A DNA stretch of 64,000 nucleotides, taken from Stenotrophomonas sp. WZN-1 (GTDB lineage Bacteria; Pseudomonadota; Gammaproteobacteria; Xanthomonadales; Xanthomonadaceae). How positions within the stretch are numbered: the stretch's first letter is position 1; each line of letters opens with the position of its first letter. This document shows positions 7,956 to 22,016 of the stretch, in pieces. The notes beneath the pieces are model-generated. The model was not told the DNA's origin and ran no database searches. It saw only the letters and a program-made list of their open reading frames with translations. The stretch covers positions 2,808,001-2,872,000 of the forward strand of contig NZ_CP021768.1 in the NCBI RefSeq assembly GCF_002192255.1, given 5' to 3'. Made by a program: the position numbers and the translations under genes.

Positions 7956-9044
7956 CTACTTCAGCAGGTCCGATTCGGTAGGGGCTTCGCCCCTGCAGGT
8001 GTCATAGCGTCGCTGCAGCAGCGTGCGTGGCTCGGTTCCGCGCAGCTGGATGACCTTGTCCTCGCGCTCGCACGGGCTGACCTTCGCACGCAGCACGAAC
8101 CGCCCATTGTCGATATGGTCGATGTCGCGCCCACCGATGGCCGCTTCCAATGCCTTGGCACGCACATAGCGGTTGCCCTTGGCGTCGAACAGGTAGAACG
8201 CATGCACCGGTACGTTGTAGACGCCGTTGTTGTCCTGCCACACCTGCAGGTCCGGCACGCCATCGCCATTGAAATCCGAAACGGTCAGCAGCACGGCGGC
8301 CTCCCCCTGCGCATCGGCACCAGCGCGGGTCAGGCGCGGCTGCACGCCCGTGACCGCCACGTTGCGCCCTCCACGGGTCACGCTCATGCTGCGCACCCGG
8401 CAGGTCGTCACGTTGTCGGTGCCGCTGCAATCGGCCACCTGGAACACCACCTGCAGTGCAGGCGTGATCCTGCCCGCGCCGGGCCGCAGGATGATCCTGC
8501 CCTGTTTGTCGGGCGCGGCATCGGCGGTATGCACAGCGGCCTGCGCGGGCGCCGGGGCCGCCTTGGCTTCCGCCACCAGCGCCGCCGCACCACCGCCCTG
8601 CAACTGACGGGCACGCAGCAGGGTCATGTGCGTGCGGCACTGCTGTGCATCCAGCTGGGCAACGGCCGTGCCACCTTCCGGGCAGCGGCTGTCGCGCTGG
8701 CGCAGCCATTGCCGCTGCAGGTCGCGCAGCACCTGCTGGTCACTGGCCGTCAGCGCGGAGCGCGCCGCGCTGTAGGCGGCGTTGAGCGCATCGTCGTGCA
8801 CCTTGAATTCAGCGTCCGCACAACGACGCTGGGCGTCCAGCGCGTTACCCGCGGCCGCCATGCAGGGCGCATGGGCGGGGCTCAGATAGCGCGCATCGCC
8901 CGCGATCAGTTCGGCACCACTGGGCACTTTGCGTACGGCGGGCTGGGGTGACGCCTGCGCGCTTGCCCCCAGGCACGGGCCAAGCAGAAGCAGTCCGGCC
9001 AGCAACCGGGTGGCGCGCCCCGGCAGGCGTTCAGATTTCAGCAT
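7956..9044 (-). CDS. Cognate periplasmic immunity protein (LprI/DUF1311 domain + XAC2610-like domain), 362 aa
   Basis: Start chosen at MLKSERLPG, preceded by GGAAGGAAACGC; the long upstream open frame is not used. A signal peptide (..LLAGLLLLGPCLGASA) sends it to the periplasm. Residues about 58-148 hold paired cysteines and 'LQRQWLRQRDSRC', typical of the lysozyme-inhibitor LprI/DUF1311 fold. The C-terminal part (about 183-362) resembles X. citri XAC2610, including a calcium-loop motif 'SDFNGDGVPD' (256-265) and two cysteine pairs. XAC2610 binds and inhibits its GH19 effector partner. This gene is first in the operon, 47 bp ahead of the effector, so immunity is made first. It should protect the producer from self or sibling attack. 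Confidence 0.83.
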   Translation of the reverse strand: MLKSERLPGRATRLLAGLLLLGPCLGASAQASPQPAVRKVPSGAELIAGDARYLSPAHAPCMAAAGNALDAQRRCADAEFKVHDDALNAAYSAARSALTASDQQVLRDLQRQWLRQRDSRCPEGGTAVAQLDAQQCRTHMTLLRARQLQGGGAAALVAEAKAAPAPAQAAVHTADAAPDKQGRIILRPGAGRITPALQVVFQVADCSGTDNVTTCRVRSMSVTRGGRNVAVTGVQPRLTRAGADAQGEAAVLLTVSDFNGDGVPDLQVWQDNNGVYNVPVHAFYLFDAKGNRYVRAKALEAAIGGRDIDHIDNGRFVLRAKVSPCEREDKVIQLRGTEPRTLLQRRYDTCRGEAPTESDLLK

Positions 9045-9169
9045 GCGTTTCCTTCCCTGGGGGCGTTGGCCGGCCCCGTCCTGTTCCGATGATGGATGCT
9101 GCCCGCTCGCCAGCGCAACTTCAGCGACAGCGATCACAGCCCCGCATGCCGTGTTCAGGCCGGCAGCCG

Positions 9170-11692
9170 CTATTTCGGCAGGGCGAATGCCATCACGTAA
9201 TCGCCGTTCGGGGTTTCCATGAAATGGTGGCCGCCAGCCATGATCACCACGTACTGGCGCCCGTCCTGCGCGTACACCATCGGGTTGGCCTGGCCGCCCG
9301 CAGGCAACTTGGCGTGCCACAGCTCCTTGCCGGTCTTCAGGTCGATGGCACGCAGCAGGTCATCGGTGGCGGCGGCGATGAAGATCAGTCCGCTGGCAGT
9401 CACCACCGAACCACCGTTGTTCGGCGTGCCGATCTCGATCGGCAGGCCGGAACGGATGCCGAACGGCCCATTGCCGCGCGCGCTGCCAAATGGCCGATCC
9501 CACAGCAGCTTGCCGGTGCGCAGATCGATGGCACGGATGCCACCATAGGGCGGCTGCTTGCACAGCAGACCGGTGAACGGCAGCCGCCAACCGGCATTGA
9601 CCTGGATGGCGTAGGGCGTGCCCACCTGCGGATCACCCGCACCTTCTGCTCCCCCCCTGTCGAACCGGATCTTCTCGCGCGGCAGCCAGCCCAGCCGGTC
9701 GGCCTCCGCGCGTGGCACCAGCCGGTTGTAGTTGGGCATGTCGTTGTAGTTGGCCACGATCACGCCGCGGCGCGTGTCGATGGACACACTGCCCCAATCC
9801 GAACCGCCGTTGTAGCCGGGGTATTCGATGGAATGGCGGTCACTGCTCGGTGGCGTGTAGAAGCCTTCGTAGTACGCCTTGCGGAACTGGATACGGCAGA
9901 TCAGCTGGTCGATCGGAGTGATGCCCCACATGTCGCGCTCGGTCAGGTCATGCTCGCGGCGCAGCGTGTGGTACAGCGAGAACAACTGCGTGGGTGAGCG
10001 CTGTTCCGGTTCGACACCACCGACCGGCACCTTGCGCTCTTCGGCGGCGGTCAGCAGCTGGCCGTTGCGGCGGTCGAGGATGTAGAGGTCACCCTGCTTG
10101 GTCGGCAACAGGATCGCCGGCACCTTGCCCGCCGCCGTCGGGTAGTCGATCAGGCTGGCCTGCGAACCCAGGTCGTAATCCCACACATCCTTGCGCACGG
10201 CCTGGAAGTGCCAGGCCGGCTTGCCGGTGGCCACATCGATCGCCACCAGCGAGGTCGCATAGCGGTTCTGGCTTTCGCTGCGTGAGCCACTCCAGTAATC
10301 GCCCGCGGAATTGCCCAGCGGCAGATAGACCAGCCCCAGCGCCTCATCACCGGTCGCGGTGGTCCACATGTTCGGCGTGCCGCGCGTGTAGGTCTGCTCA
10401 TGCGGCGGCAGGCCGCTGCGCTCGGGCTGGTCCATGTCCCACGCCCAGCGCAGCTTGCCGGTGATCGCGTCGTAGGCCTGGATCACGCCCGATGGCGCAT
10501 CACGGCGCTGCCCATCCAGCACCTGGTGGCCAGTGACGATCACCCCGCGCACGATGGCCGGCGGCGAGGTGATCGACACGTATCCGGGGGGTACCTCGCC
10601 CATGCCCAAGGTGATGTCGACCTGGCCGTTGTTGCCGAAATTCGCGCACGGGCGGCCGCTGTCCGCATCCACCGCGATGATGCGCCCGTCCAGCGTGCCT
10701 TCGATGATGCGCGCCCAGCACGCCGGGCGACTGCCTGGTGCAGCGCTGCGGGTGGCACTGGGTGGCGGTTCCGGCAACGCCAGATCAGCAGCGACATCGG
10801 CCAATGCCGCATCGGCGAAGGTCGGCGTGGCCGGCTGCTCGTAGTAGCTCACGCCGCGGCAGGCGGCGGTGTACGGAATCGAAGCGTCCTTCACCTTCGG
10901 ATCGAACCGCCACACTTCCTTGCCGCTGGCCGCATCAAGTGCGATCAGGCGGTTGCGGGCGGTACACAGGTACAGGCGGTCGCCGATCTTCAGCGGCGTG
11001 GTTTCCGCGCCCCAGCGCTTCTTCGGCATATCACCGGTACGGAACTGCCAGGCCGGCTGCAGCGTGGCCACGTTGGCCGGGGTGATCTGCCGCAGCGGCG
11101 AATAGCGGGTGGCGGCATTGCTGCGTCCCCACGCGGGCCAGTCCCCTTCGGCGGGCTGATCAGCCGGCTGCAGGCCCGTGGTATCGCGCGTAGGCTCCAG
11201 CCCGGCGCTGACCGCACCTTCCGGGAACGGCTGGTGCCCGTCCACTTCGCCGTGCGGCGTGAACGCCAATCCGAAGGCAGCGACGAACACCAGCATCAGC
11301 ACGCCGGCCACGCTGCGCGACAGGCGCCGGGAGACCGGTTGGTGGAGGGTCGGCGCCAGCAGCGCCAGCACGATGCCGAGCGCAGTCACCAGGCCGAGCC
11401 GTGGTACCCAGCGCCAGTAGTCGCTGCCCGACTCCCACCAGGTCCACAGCAGCGTGCCGATGAACACCAGCGCATACAGCAGCGCGCCACTGCGGCGATT
11501 GCCGAACAACAGGAGGCCACTGGCCAGCAGGCCGGCCCCGGCGATGGCGTAGTACGCCGAGCCGCCCAGGCTGAGCAGCCACGCGCCAAGCCCGCCGATG
11601 ACCAGGCCGAGCACGACCAGCAGCAGCGACAGCACGGTAACGAGAGGATGCCGGGAGGCGCGGACGGGAGCGGACTGCGGCGTGGCGGACAT
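9170..11692 (-). CDS. Membrane-bound PQQ-dependent dehydrogenase, glucose/quinate/shikimate family, 840 aa
   Basis: The N-terminal ~150 residues contain four to five hydrophobic helices ('VLSLLLVVLGLVIGGLGAWLL', 'ALLYALVFIGTLLWTW', and others). A long periplasmic PQQ beta-propeller follows, with repeated blades such as 'RLIALDAASGKEVWRF', 'AWHFQAVRKDVWDYDLGSQ' and 'IRAIDLRTGKLLWDR'. Such enzymes oxidise aldoses or quinate/shikimate in the periplasm and pass electrons to ubiquinone. Whether this one is a glucose (gcd) or quinate-type enzyme cannot be fixed from motifs. GGAG lies upstream of the ATG. No PQQ synthesis genes are in the window. Confidence 0.88.
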   Translation of the reverse strand: MSATPQSAPVRASRHPLVTVLSLLLVVLGLVIGGLGAWLLSLGGSAYYAIAGAGLLASGLLLFGNRRSGALLYALVFIGTLLWTWWESGSDYWRWVPRLGLVTALGIVLALLAPTLHQPVSRRLSRSVAGVLMLVFVAAFGLAFTPHGEVDGHQPFPEGAVSAGLEPTRDTTGLQPADQPAEGDWPAWGRSNAATRYSPLRQITPANVATLQPAWQFRTGDMPKKRWGAETTPLKIGDRLYLCTARNRLIALDAASGKEVWRFDPKVKDASIPYTAACRGVSYYEQPATPTFADAALADVAADLALPEPPPSATRSAAPGSRPACWARIIEGTLDGRIIAVDADSGRPCANFGNNGQVDITLGMGEVPPGYVSITSPPAIVRGVIVTGHQVLDGQRRDAPSGVIQAYDAITGKLRWAWDMDQPERSGLPPHEQTYTRGTPNMWTTATGDEALGLVYLPLGNSAGDYWSGSRSESQNRYATSLVAIDVATGKPAWHFQAVRKDVWDYDLGSQASLIDYPTAAGKVPAILLPTKQGDLYILDRRNGQLLTAAEERKVPVGGVEPEQRSPTQLFSLYHTLRREHDLTERDMWGITPIDQLICRIQFRKAYYEGFYTPPSSDRHSIEYPGYNGGSDWGSVSIDTRRGVIVANYNDMPNYNRLVPRAEADRLGWLPREKIRFDRGGAEGAGDPQVGTPYAIQVNAGWRLPFTGLLCKQPPYGGIRAIDLRTGKLLWDRPFGSARGNGPFGIRSGLPIEIGTPNNGGSVVTASGLIFIAAATDDLLRAIDLKTGKELWHAKLPAGGQANPMVYAQDGRQYVVIMAGGHHFMETPNGDYVMAFALPK

Positions 11693-11770
11693 CGTCGATC
11701 TCCGGGGGCAGCATGCGCCGTTATCCCACCGCCTGCGTGAAGCGCGCGCGTATGTGCAGCATCCGGATAC

Positions 11771-11799
11771 GACGACGCCGGCACGGGGCCGGCGTCGTC
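11771..11799 (-). terminator. Perfect 12-bp GC-rich hairpin after gyrA
   Basis: GACGACGCCGGC and GCCGGCGTCGTC flank a 5-nt ACGGG loop, 25 bp beyond the gyrA stop. The stem is perfect, but there is no T-run on the minus strand, so it may be a weak terminator or an mRNA 3' stabiliser rather than a classical intrinsic terminator. Confidence 0.5.
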
Positions 11800-11823
11800 G
11801 GGTACCTCAGGCTCGCGGCAGGA

Positions 11824-14544
<2,721 letters not shown>

Positions 14545-14623
14545 TCGGGTTCCGTTGTCTGGTAGCGGTCCAGTCCGGCGCAACCCCTGCGGGAGGGAGT
14601 CGTGCCGGAACCTCGATTCAACC

Positions 14624-14639
14624 TGTGGATACTACCACA
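14624..14639 (-). promoter_or_regulatory. Possible gyrA promoter: TAGTAT within a TGTGG/CCACA dyad
   Basis: On the minus strand TGTGG-TAGTAT-CCACA lies about 80 bp before the gyrA start. TAGTAT is a fair -10 box, and the flanking 5-bp arms form a perfect dyad around it. No good -35 box is visible at 17 bp. Regulatory meaning is speculative. Confidence 0.3.
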
Positions 14640-14701
14640 ACAGGCCGTTTTTCGCCTCCCTTTACGGGGATTTTACCGGCACAAATCAGGAACTTAGGGG
14701 G

Positions 14702-14725
14702 TTGCCGGCCAGCGGCCGGCACTAC
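14702..14725 (-). repeat. SMAG/REP-type palindrome
   Basis: Read on the minus strand it begins GTAG followed by the hairpin TGCCGGCCGCTGGCCGGCA. A GTAG head plus a GC-rich stem-loop is the signature of Stenotrophomonas SMAG repeats. It lies just beyond the 3' end of mtnA, a usual intergenic position. Confidence 0.75.
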
Positions 14726-14761
14726 CGGGGGCGGAGGTAACGCCGCCCCCTCCCTTGCGCT

Positions 14762-15826
14762 TCAACCGCCGAAGGCGGCGCGCATGTTCTCGGCGGTCGG
14801 GTTCAGGATGACCCCGCGCTCGGTCACGATGGCGTCGATCAGCTCGCCCGGGGTGACGTCGAACACCGGGTTCCAGGCGGCAATGCCCTCGGCGACGGTA
14901 CGGGTGCCACCCACGCCGTACAGCTCCCCCGGGTCGCGCTGCTCGATCTCGATCTGGCTGCCGTCCACGGTCTCCATGTCCACGGTCGAGGACGGCGCCA
15001 CCACCATGAACCTGACACCGTGGTGGCGGGCGGCGATGGCCAGCTGGTAGGTGCCGATCTTGTTGGCGGTATCGCCATTGGCGCAGATGCGGTCCGCGCC
15101 CACGATCACCCATTGCACGGCGCCGGTCTTCATCAGGTGCGAGGCAGCCGAATCGGCGATCAGGGTGGCATCGATGCCATCCTGCTGCAGCTCCCACACG
15201 GTCAGGCGTGCCCCCTGCAGCCACGGCCGGGTCTCGCCGGCGAACACGCGGGCGATGCGGTGCTGGGCCATGCCGGCGCGGATCACGCCCAGCGCGGTAC
15301 CGAAGCCTGCAGTGGCCAGCGAGCCGGTATTGCAGTGGGTCAGCACGCCGCTGCCGGCCTCGATCAGGCCCGCGCCCAGTGCGCCCATGTGGCGGTTGGC
15401 GGCCAGGTCTTCCTCGGCGATGGCCTGCGCTTCCGATTCCAGCAAGGCCTTCCAGTCGGCGCCGGCGGCGTTCAGGCAACGGCGCATGCGCGCCAGCGCC
15501 CAGGCCAGGTTGACCGCAGTCGGGCGCGATGCATTGAGGCGCTGCAGGGCCGGTTCCAGCTGCTGCAGGGCGTGCGCACCATCGGCGGCCTGCACGTCCC
15601 GCGCCGCCAGCACCACACCCCAGGCTGCGGCAATGCCGATGGCCGGCGCGCCACGCACGGTCAACGCGTGGATGGCGGCGGCAACCTCGTCACTGTCATG
15701 GCAGACCACATGCTCGACCACGAACGGCAGCTTGCGCTGGTCCAGCAGTTGCAGGGCATCGCCGGTCCACAGGATCGGGCGGATGTGGTCATAACGGGCG
15801 TAGTCGATGTCAGGGGCAGTGTTCAT
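14762..15826 (-). CDS. mtnA: S-methyl-5-thioribose-1-phosphate isomerase, 354 aa
   Basis: Start at [18 protein letters not shown]; the preceding 44 in-frame codons are not family-like. Family signatures include '[17 protein letters not shown]', '[13 protein letters not shown]' (with the conserved Cys) and '[20 protein letters not shown]' (conserved Asp). The enzyme converts methylthioribose-1-phosphate to methylthioribulose-1-phosphate in methionine salvage from methylthioadenosine. Length matches the family. No other mtn genes are adjacent. The start lies only 6 nt after a TACAAT box. Confidence 0.95.
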   Translation of the reverse strand: MNTAPDIDYARYDHIRPILWTGDALQLLDQRKLPFVVEHVVCHDSDEVAAAIHALTVRGAPAIGIAAAWGVVLAARDVQAADGAHALQQLEPALQRLNASRPTAVNLAWALARMRRCLNAAGADWKALLESEAQAIAEEDLAANRHMGALGAGLIEAGSGVLTHCNTGSLATAGFGTALGVIRAGMAQHRIARVFAGETRPWLQGARLTVWELQQDGIDATLIADSAASHLMKTGAVQWVIVGADRICANGDTANKIGTYQLAIAARHHGVRFMVVAPSSTVDMETVDGSQIEIEQRDPGELYGVGGTRTVAEGIAAWNPVFDVTPGELIDAIVTERGVILNPTAENMRAAFGG

Positions 15827-15838
15827 GGGCCCATTGTA
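15827..15838 (-). promoter_or_regulatory. -10-like box TACAAT, 6 nt before the mtnA ATG
   Basis: On the minus strand TACAAT (15838-15833) is followed by GGGCCC and then ATG. The spacing equals that of the HipA-like gene and again leaves no room for a Shine-Dalgarno sequence, so a leaderless mtnA mRNA is likely. Confidence 0.45.
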
Positions 15839-15873
15839 GGGCCACGCCCCGCGTGGTTGGAGCCTGCCCGGGC

Positions 15874-16602
15874 TCAATTCACCGAGAATTCGGCGCGGCA
15901 GCCGCCGTCCACCCAGATCCCGTTGCGGCTCCAGCCCCAGGTACTGCCTTCCTCGCACGGGGTGCTGGACAACTGTTCGGTGACGACGGCGCCGACCGAA
16001 ATGCTCGCCCCACAGAAGCGGCGCTTCTTCGACTTCGACTCGCAGGTCAGGCGGCGTGGCACGTCGACAAAACGACCGTCCTCGTCAGCCACTTCGAAAT
16101 CGCCCTGGCAGCCACGACTGGTCCAGACTTCATTGCGCTTGTAGCCCCAGCCCTGCCCTTCGCGGCACGGCAGCACCGACAGCTGGCGCAGCAGGCGCAC
16201 CGGCGCCCCGTCCAGGCGCACCGGGCAACTCTGCGGGCGGCCATTGGATTCGCAACGCACCACACGGCGGACCAGGCGCTTGCCTTCCGTTGCCGCGGGC
16301 GCTGCACCTTCGGCACGACGCGCACGGAATTCTGCGCGACAGCCAAGGGTAACCCACACGCCACTGCGGTCGGTGCCCCACTCGCTGCCACGGATGCAAC
16401 TGTTGCTGGACAACTGGCGCACAAGGTCGATGCCATTGCTGACGTCGATATCGCAATGCACCCAGCCCATGTCGCGCGATTCGCAGGTCACCACTTCGCC
16501 GTCATAGCCCGCCTGCTGGGCCGACGCCGATGACGGCAGCCAGGCACCCCAGAGCGCAATGGAGTACACCGGTGCAGCGACAACCGCGAACCACTTGACC
16601 AA
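15874..16602 (-). CDS. Secreted DUF3011 protein with three Cys-rich repeats, 242 aa
   Basis: A signal peptide ([29 protein letters not shown]) is followed by three copies of the DUF3011 repeat. Each has 'CES', a second Cys about 9 residues on, then 'L..LS...C..G..WG......W...GC...F'. The copies sit at about residues 38-93, 113-167 and 186-241. The cysteines probably form disulfides. The start is a TTG with GGGGAAGG just upstream; no ATG gives an intact signal peptide. DUF3011 proteins are secreted or periplasmic and of unknown role. Confidence 0.8.
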   Translation of the reverse strand: MVKWFAVVAAPVYSIALWGAWLPSSASAQQAGYDGEVVTCESRDMGWVHCDIDVSNGIDLVRQLSSNSCIRGSEWGTDRSGVWVTLGCRAEFRARRAEGAAPAATEGKRLVRRVVRCESNGRPQSCPVRLDGAPVRLLRQLSVLPCREGQGWGYKRNEVWTSRGCQGDFEVADEDGRFVDVPRRLTCESKSKKRRFCGASISVGAVVTEQLSSTPCEEGSTWGWSRNGIWVDGGCRAEFSVN

Positions 16603-16740
16603 AGCCTTCCCCAGCAGGAATGGATGAACTGCATGCCAGTGTCCGGCATTGGCCGTGATAAGAGCATCATCCTGCTTACCGACGCAAGCGCGCAGAAACC
16701 GCGTTCCGTTCAGCCTGCGATGTTCAGCAACGCGCGAGGA

Positions 16741-17697
16741 TCACGCGTGGGCGAAGTCGTAGGCCAACACATCGGCGATGCGTGGCGTGCGGTTCATCGC
16801 CATCAGCAGGCGATCGACACCCACCGCCACGCCGGCACACGCCGGCAACGCTGGCAATGCCGCCAGCAGCGCTTCATCCAGCGCCGGCTGCACCTGTCCA
16901 CGTTCGTGGCGGCGCTGCAGGTCACGCTGGAACCGGGCGCGCTGCTCGTGGGCGTCGTTCAGTTCGTGATAGCCGTTGGCCAGCTCCACTGCCCCCAGGT
17001 ACAGCTCGAAACGCTCGGCCAGCGGCGGCGTGCCCTGCCGGATGCGGGCCAGCGCGGCCTGGCTGGCCGGCCAGTCATGCACCACGGTCATGACCGCGTC
17101 ATCGAAATGCGGCTGGATGTGGTGGGTCATCAACAGGTCCAGCCAGTCATCACGGGTCAACCCGACCGGGTCGATGTGCACGTCGCCAAGCGCAGCACGC
17201 AGCGCGGCTTCGTCGGCCTCGAACGGATCCACGCCCACGTGCTGCTGGAACAACTCGCGGTAACCCAGCACGCGCAGCGTCGCACGGCGTCCGACCAGGG
17301 CCAGCGCCTGGCCGACCAGCTCGGCGGTTTCCTGCACCAGCCGGTGGTGGTCCCACCCGACCCGGTACCATTCCAGCATGGTGAATTCCGGGTTGTGGCG
17401 GCCACCGGCCTCGCCATTGCGGAACACGCGGCCCAGTTCATAGCAGTCGCCCACGCCGGCCGCCAGCAGGCGCTTGAGCGGATACTCCGGCGAGGTGCGC
17501 AGCCAACGACGACGACCACCGGCATCGACATGGCCGGTGAAATCGGTATGGAAGCTGTCGATGTTTGGTTCGGTGTTGCCTGCCACCGACAGGATCGGCG
17601 TTTCCACCTCCAGCACGTCGCGCTCGGCGAAGAAGCGGCGCACCAGCGCATTGAGCGCGGCACGCTGCTGCAACGCGCGCAGCAGGGCCTCGCTCAC
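16741..17697 (-). CDS. epmA: Elongation factor P--(R)-beta-lysine ligase (EpmA/GenX), 318 aa
   Basis: A class II lysyl-tRNA synthetase-like core without the N-terminal anticodon-binding domain; about 320 aa is the EpmA size. Motif 2 is visible in 'CYELGRVFRNGEAGGRHNPE' and motif 3 in 'GVAVGVDRLLMAM'. EpmA attaches beta-lysine to a conserved Lys of EF-P, which relieves ribosome stalling at polyproline. The start is a GTG that overlaps the stop of the upstream acetyltransferase (GTGA), indicating translational coupling. epmB and efp are not in the window. Confidence 0.92.
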   Translation of the reverse strand: MSEALLRALQQRAALNALVRRFFAERDVLEVETPILSVAGNTEPNIDSFHTDFTGHVDAGGRRRWLRTSPEYPLKRLLAAGVGDCYELGRVFRNGEAGGRHNPEFTMLEWYRVGWDHHRLVQETAELVGQALALVGRRATLRVLGYRELFQQHVGVDPFEADEAALRAALGDVHIDPVGLTRDDWLDLLMTHHIQPHFDDAVMTVVHDWPASQAALARIRQGTPPLAERFELYLGAVELANGYHELNDAHEQRARFQRDLQRRHERGQVQPALDEALLAALPALPACAGVAVGVDRLLMAMNRTPRIADVLAYDFAHA

Positions 17698-18179
17698 AGG
17701 ATGCCCTCCGGGCGCGGATGGTCGAGCGGCAGGGTCAGCAGATCACGTGTGTCGTCGATGTAGCCGCTGGCCAGGTACAGGCGCCGGGCCAGTTCGTTGT
17801 GGTGGTTCACCTCCAGGCGCAGGCGGCTGACGCCACGCCCGCGAGCGCGCTGTTCACAGATGGCCAGCGCCTGCTTGCCGCGACCACGACCGCGCGCGCG
17901 ATGGCTCAGGTACAGCTCGTCCAGCAGCATGAAGTGCCCCCCCTGCTCCAGGCTGAAGCCCATCGCGATCACTGCGTAGCCAACCACCTCGCCCGCCTCG
18001 TCCAGCCACAGCAGCACTTCGCCATTGCGCGGATCGGCCAGCAGCGCGTCCACGCCGCGACGCACGCGGGCGTCATCGAAGTCGATCCTGTCTTCGGCGT
18101 AGAACTCGCGCATCAGCTCGATCAACAGTTCTTCGTCGGCACGGGTGGCCAGGCGGAAATCCAGCGGGGCGGTCTGCAT
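17694..18179 (-). CDS. GNAT-family N-acetyltransferase, 161 aa
   Basis: Start at MQTAPLDFRLATRADE, preceded by AAAGGA. The acetyl-CoA-binding loop is 'HRARGRGRGKQAL' (R/Q-x-x-G-x-G/A pattern) and the fold ends with 'EVNHHNELARRLYLASGYID', both typical of GNAT enzymes. The substrate is unknown. Its stop overlaps the GTG of epmA, so the two are co-expressed, but no functional link is established. Confidence 0.88.
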   Translation of the reverse strand: MQTAPLDFRLATRADEELLIELMREFYAEDRIDFDDARVRRGVDALLADPRNGEVLLWLDEAGEVVGYAVIAMGFSLEQGGHFMLLDELYLSHRARGRGRGKQALAICEQRARGRGVSRLRLEVNHHNELARRLYLASGYIDDTRDLLTLPLDHPRPEGIL

Positions 18180-18228
18180 CGGTGTTCCTTTGTGTTTCAT
18201 GCCGGGCGCCAGGCACCCGGCGGGGTCA

Positions 18229-20727
<2,499 letters not shown>

Positions 20728-20805
20728 CTACCGCGCCCGGCTGTCACGCCCGGTAACGGCCCCGCCTTTGTAGCGTCGAGCTTGGGCGACTGGCGCTCCC
20801 CCGCC

Positions 20806-20920
20806 CTGGTACGTTCCGACCACTCCCCCCGCTCTGGTACGTTCCGACCACTCCCCCCGCCCTGGTACGTTCCGACCACTCCCCCGCTCTGGTACGTTCC
20901 GACCACTCCCCCGCTCTGGA
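20806..20920. repeat. Tandem array of four 27-28 bp units ahead of the aminotransferase
   Basis: Four consecutive copies of a unit starting CTGGTACGTTCCGACCACTC begin at 20806, 20834, 20862 and 20889. A decayed fifth start at 20916 runs into the ribosome-binding site of the next gene. Copies differ only in the length of the C-run and one C/T. There are no unique spacers, so it is not CRISPR. The plus-strand frame of the aminotransferase stays open through the array but has no start codon in it. Confidence 0.9.
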
Positions 20921-20927
20921 AGGTACG

Positions 20928-21917
20928 GTGCTGCTGAATTTCAACGAATGCCCCTACGGCCCCTCGCCCGCGGCCCAGCAGGCGGCACGCGACAGCATCG
21001 CCGGTTGCGGCCGCTACCGTTTCGCACTGGCGGCTCAGGTACGTGATGCCTTCATCGAGCAGGCCCGCATCCCGGCCGACCATGTGCGCCTCTATCCGGG
21101 CTCCAGCGAACCGTTGAACCGCGCCGCCACGTTGTGGACCGGCCCGCAGGCGGGGCTGGTGGTGGCCGACCCCACCTTCGAGACCCTGGGCGAGGTCGCT
21201 GCCGCACATGGCGCGCATGTGCAGAAGGTGCCGCTGCGCAATGACGGCGCACACGACCTGCGTGCGATGGTCGCCGCCGCGCATGCGCGCCCGACCGGGC
21301 TGCTGTACGTGTGCAATCCGAACAACCCGACCGGCTCGATCAGCCCACCGGATGAGCTCGCCTGGCTGCTGGCCCACAAGCCCGCGTCCACCCGCGTGCT
21401 GGTCGACGAGGCCTACCTGCAATACAGCGAGCAGCCCAGCCTGATTGCACAGGTGACGCAGCGCGACGATCTGATCGTGCTGCGTACGTTCTCCAAGCTG
21501 TACGGCATGGCCGGCCTGCGCCTGGGCCTGGCGGCCGCACATCCCGAGCGTCTGCGCGAGCTGGCCAGCCTCGGCGACAACCCGCTGCCGGTGCCCGCGC
21601 TGGCGGCGGCGCTGGCCAGCCTGCACGATCCGCAGCTGATTCCGCTGCGTCGCCTGCAGAACGCCAGGGTTCGCCAGGCCACCATTGCATGGCTGGGCAA
21701 GCGCGGTTTCAGCTGCCTGCCGTCGGAAGCGAACTGCTTCGTGGTCGACGTGCAACGCGACGGCAGCACGTTCGCCAAGGCGATGGCCGACAACGGCGTG
21801 GTGATCGGGCGCAGCTGGCCGATCTGGCCGCAGCGCGTGCGCGTAACCGTCGGCAGCGAGGACGAGATGGCCGCGTTCCGCCGCGCGTTCGCGAAGGTGG
21901 CCGGCGTGCCGGCCTGA
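20928..21917 (+). CDS. Histidinol-phosphate aminotransferase-like PLP enzyme, 329 aa
   Basis: A fold-type I aminotransferase of the HisC-like group: the N-terminal 'LLNFNECPYGPSP' matches the NENP.GPSP element, 'VCNPNNPTGS' the cofactor/substrate loop, and 'LRTFSKLYGMAGLRLG' carries the PLP-binding Lys. The start is GTG, with GGAAGG 4 nt upstream. At 329 aa it is somewhat short of HisC (about 350-360), with almost nothing before the substrate-recognition motif. No his genes are nearby, so a role other than histidine synthesis is plausible. It runs opposite to its ligA and zipA neighbours. Confidence 0.82.
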   Translation: MLLNFNECPYGPSPAAQQAARDSIAGCGRYRFALAAQVRDAFIEQARIPADHVRLYPGSSEPLNRAATLWTGPQAGLVVADPTFETLGEVAAAHGAHVQKVPLRNDGAHDLRAMVAAAHARPTGLLYVCNPNNPTGSISPPDELAWLLAHKPASTRVLVDEAYLQYSEQPSLIAQVTQRDDLIVLRTFSKLYGMAGLRLGLAAAHPERLRELASLGDNPLPVPALAAALASLHDPQLIPLRRLQNARVRQATIAWLGKRGFSCLPSEANCFVVDVQRDGSTFAKAMADNGVVIGRSWPIWPQRVRVTVGSEDEMAAFRRAFAKVAGVPA

Positions 21918-21927
21918 CCCTGTTGGT

Positions 21928-22002
21928 GGGGGCGAACCTTGGTTCGCCCCATCCACGCATGGCGTGGACCTGCTGTTGTGGGTGCCGACCGTTGGTCGGC
22001 AC
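21928..22002. repeat. Cluster of three short palindromes between convergent genes
   Basis: GGGGCGAACC-TT-GGTTCGCCCC, then TCCACGC-ATG-GCGTGGA, then GTGCCGACC-GTT-GGTCGGCAC stand in a row between the 3' ends of the aminotransferase gene and zipA. They resemble SMAG/REP stems with degenerate heads and may also serve as a bidirectional terminator. Confidence 0.6.
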
Positions 22003-22016
22003 ACCGAAAGATGCCG

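Noticed and set aside
9170..11692. Naming the PQQ enzyme gcd
   Set aside because: Glucose and quinate/shikimate members share the motifs that are visible; specificity cannot be read without alignment and phylogeny.
20806..20920. Tandem repeats considered as a CRISPR array
   Set aside because: Units are directly contiguous with no unique spacers, and no cas genes are nearby.
20928..21917. Calling the aminotransferase hisC
   Set aside because: It has the HisC-like motifs, but it is isolated from histidine genes and short at the N-terminus, so the symbol would claim too much.
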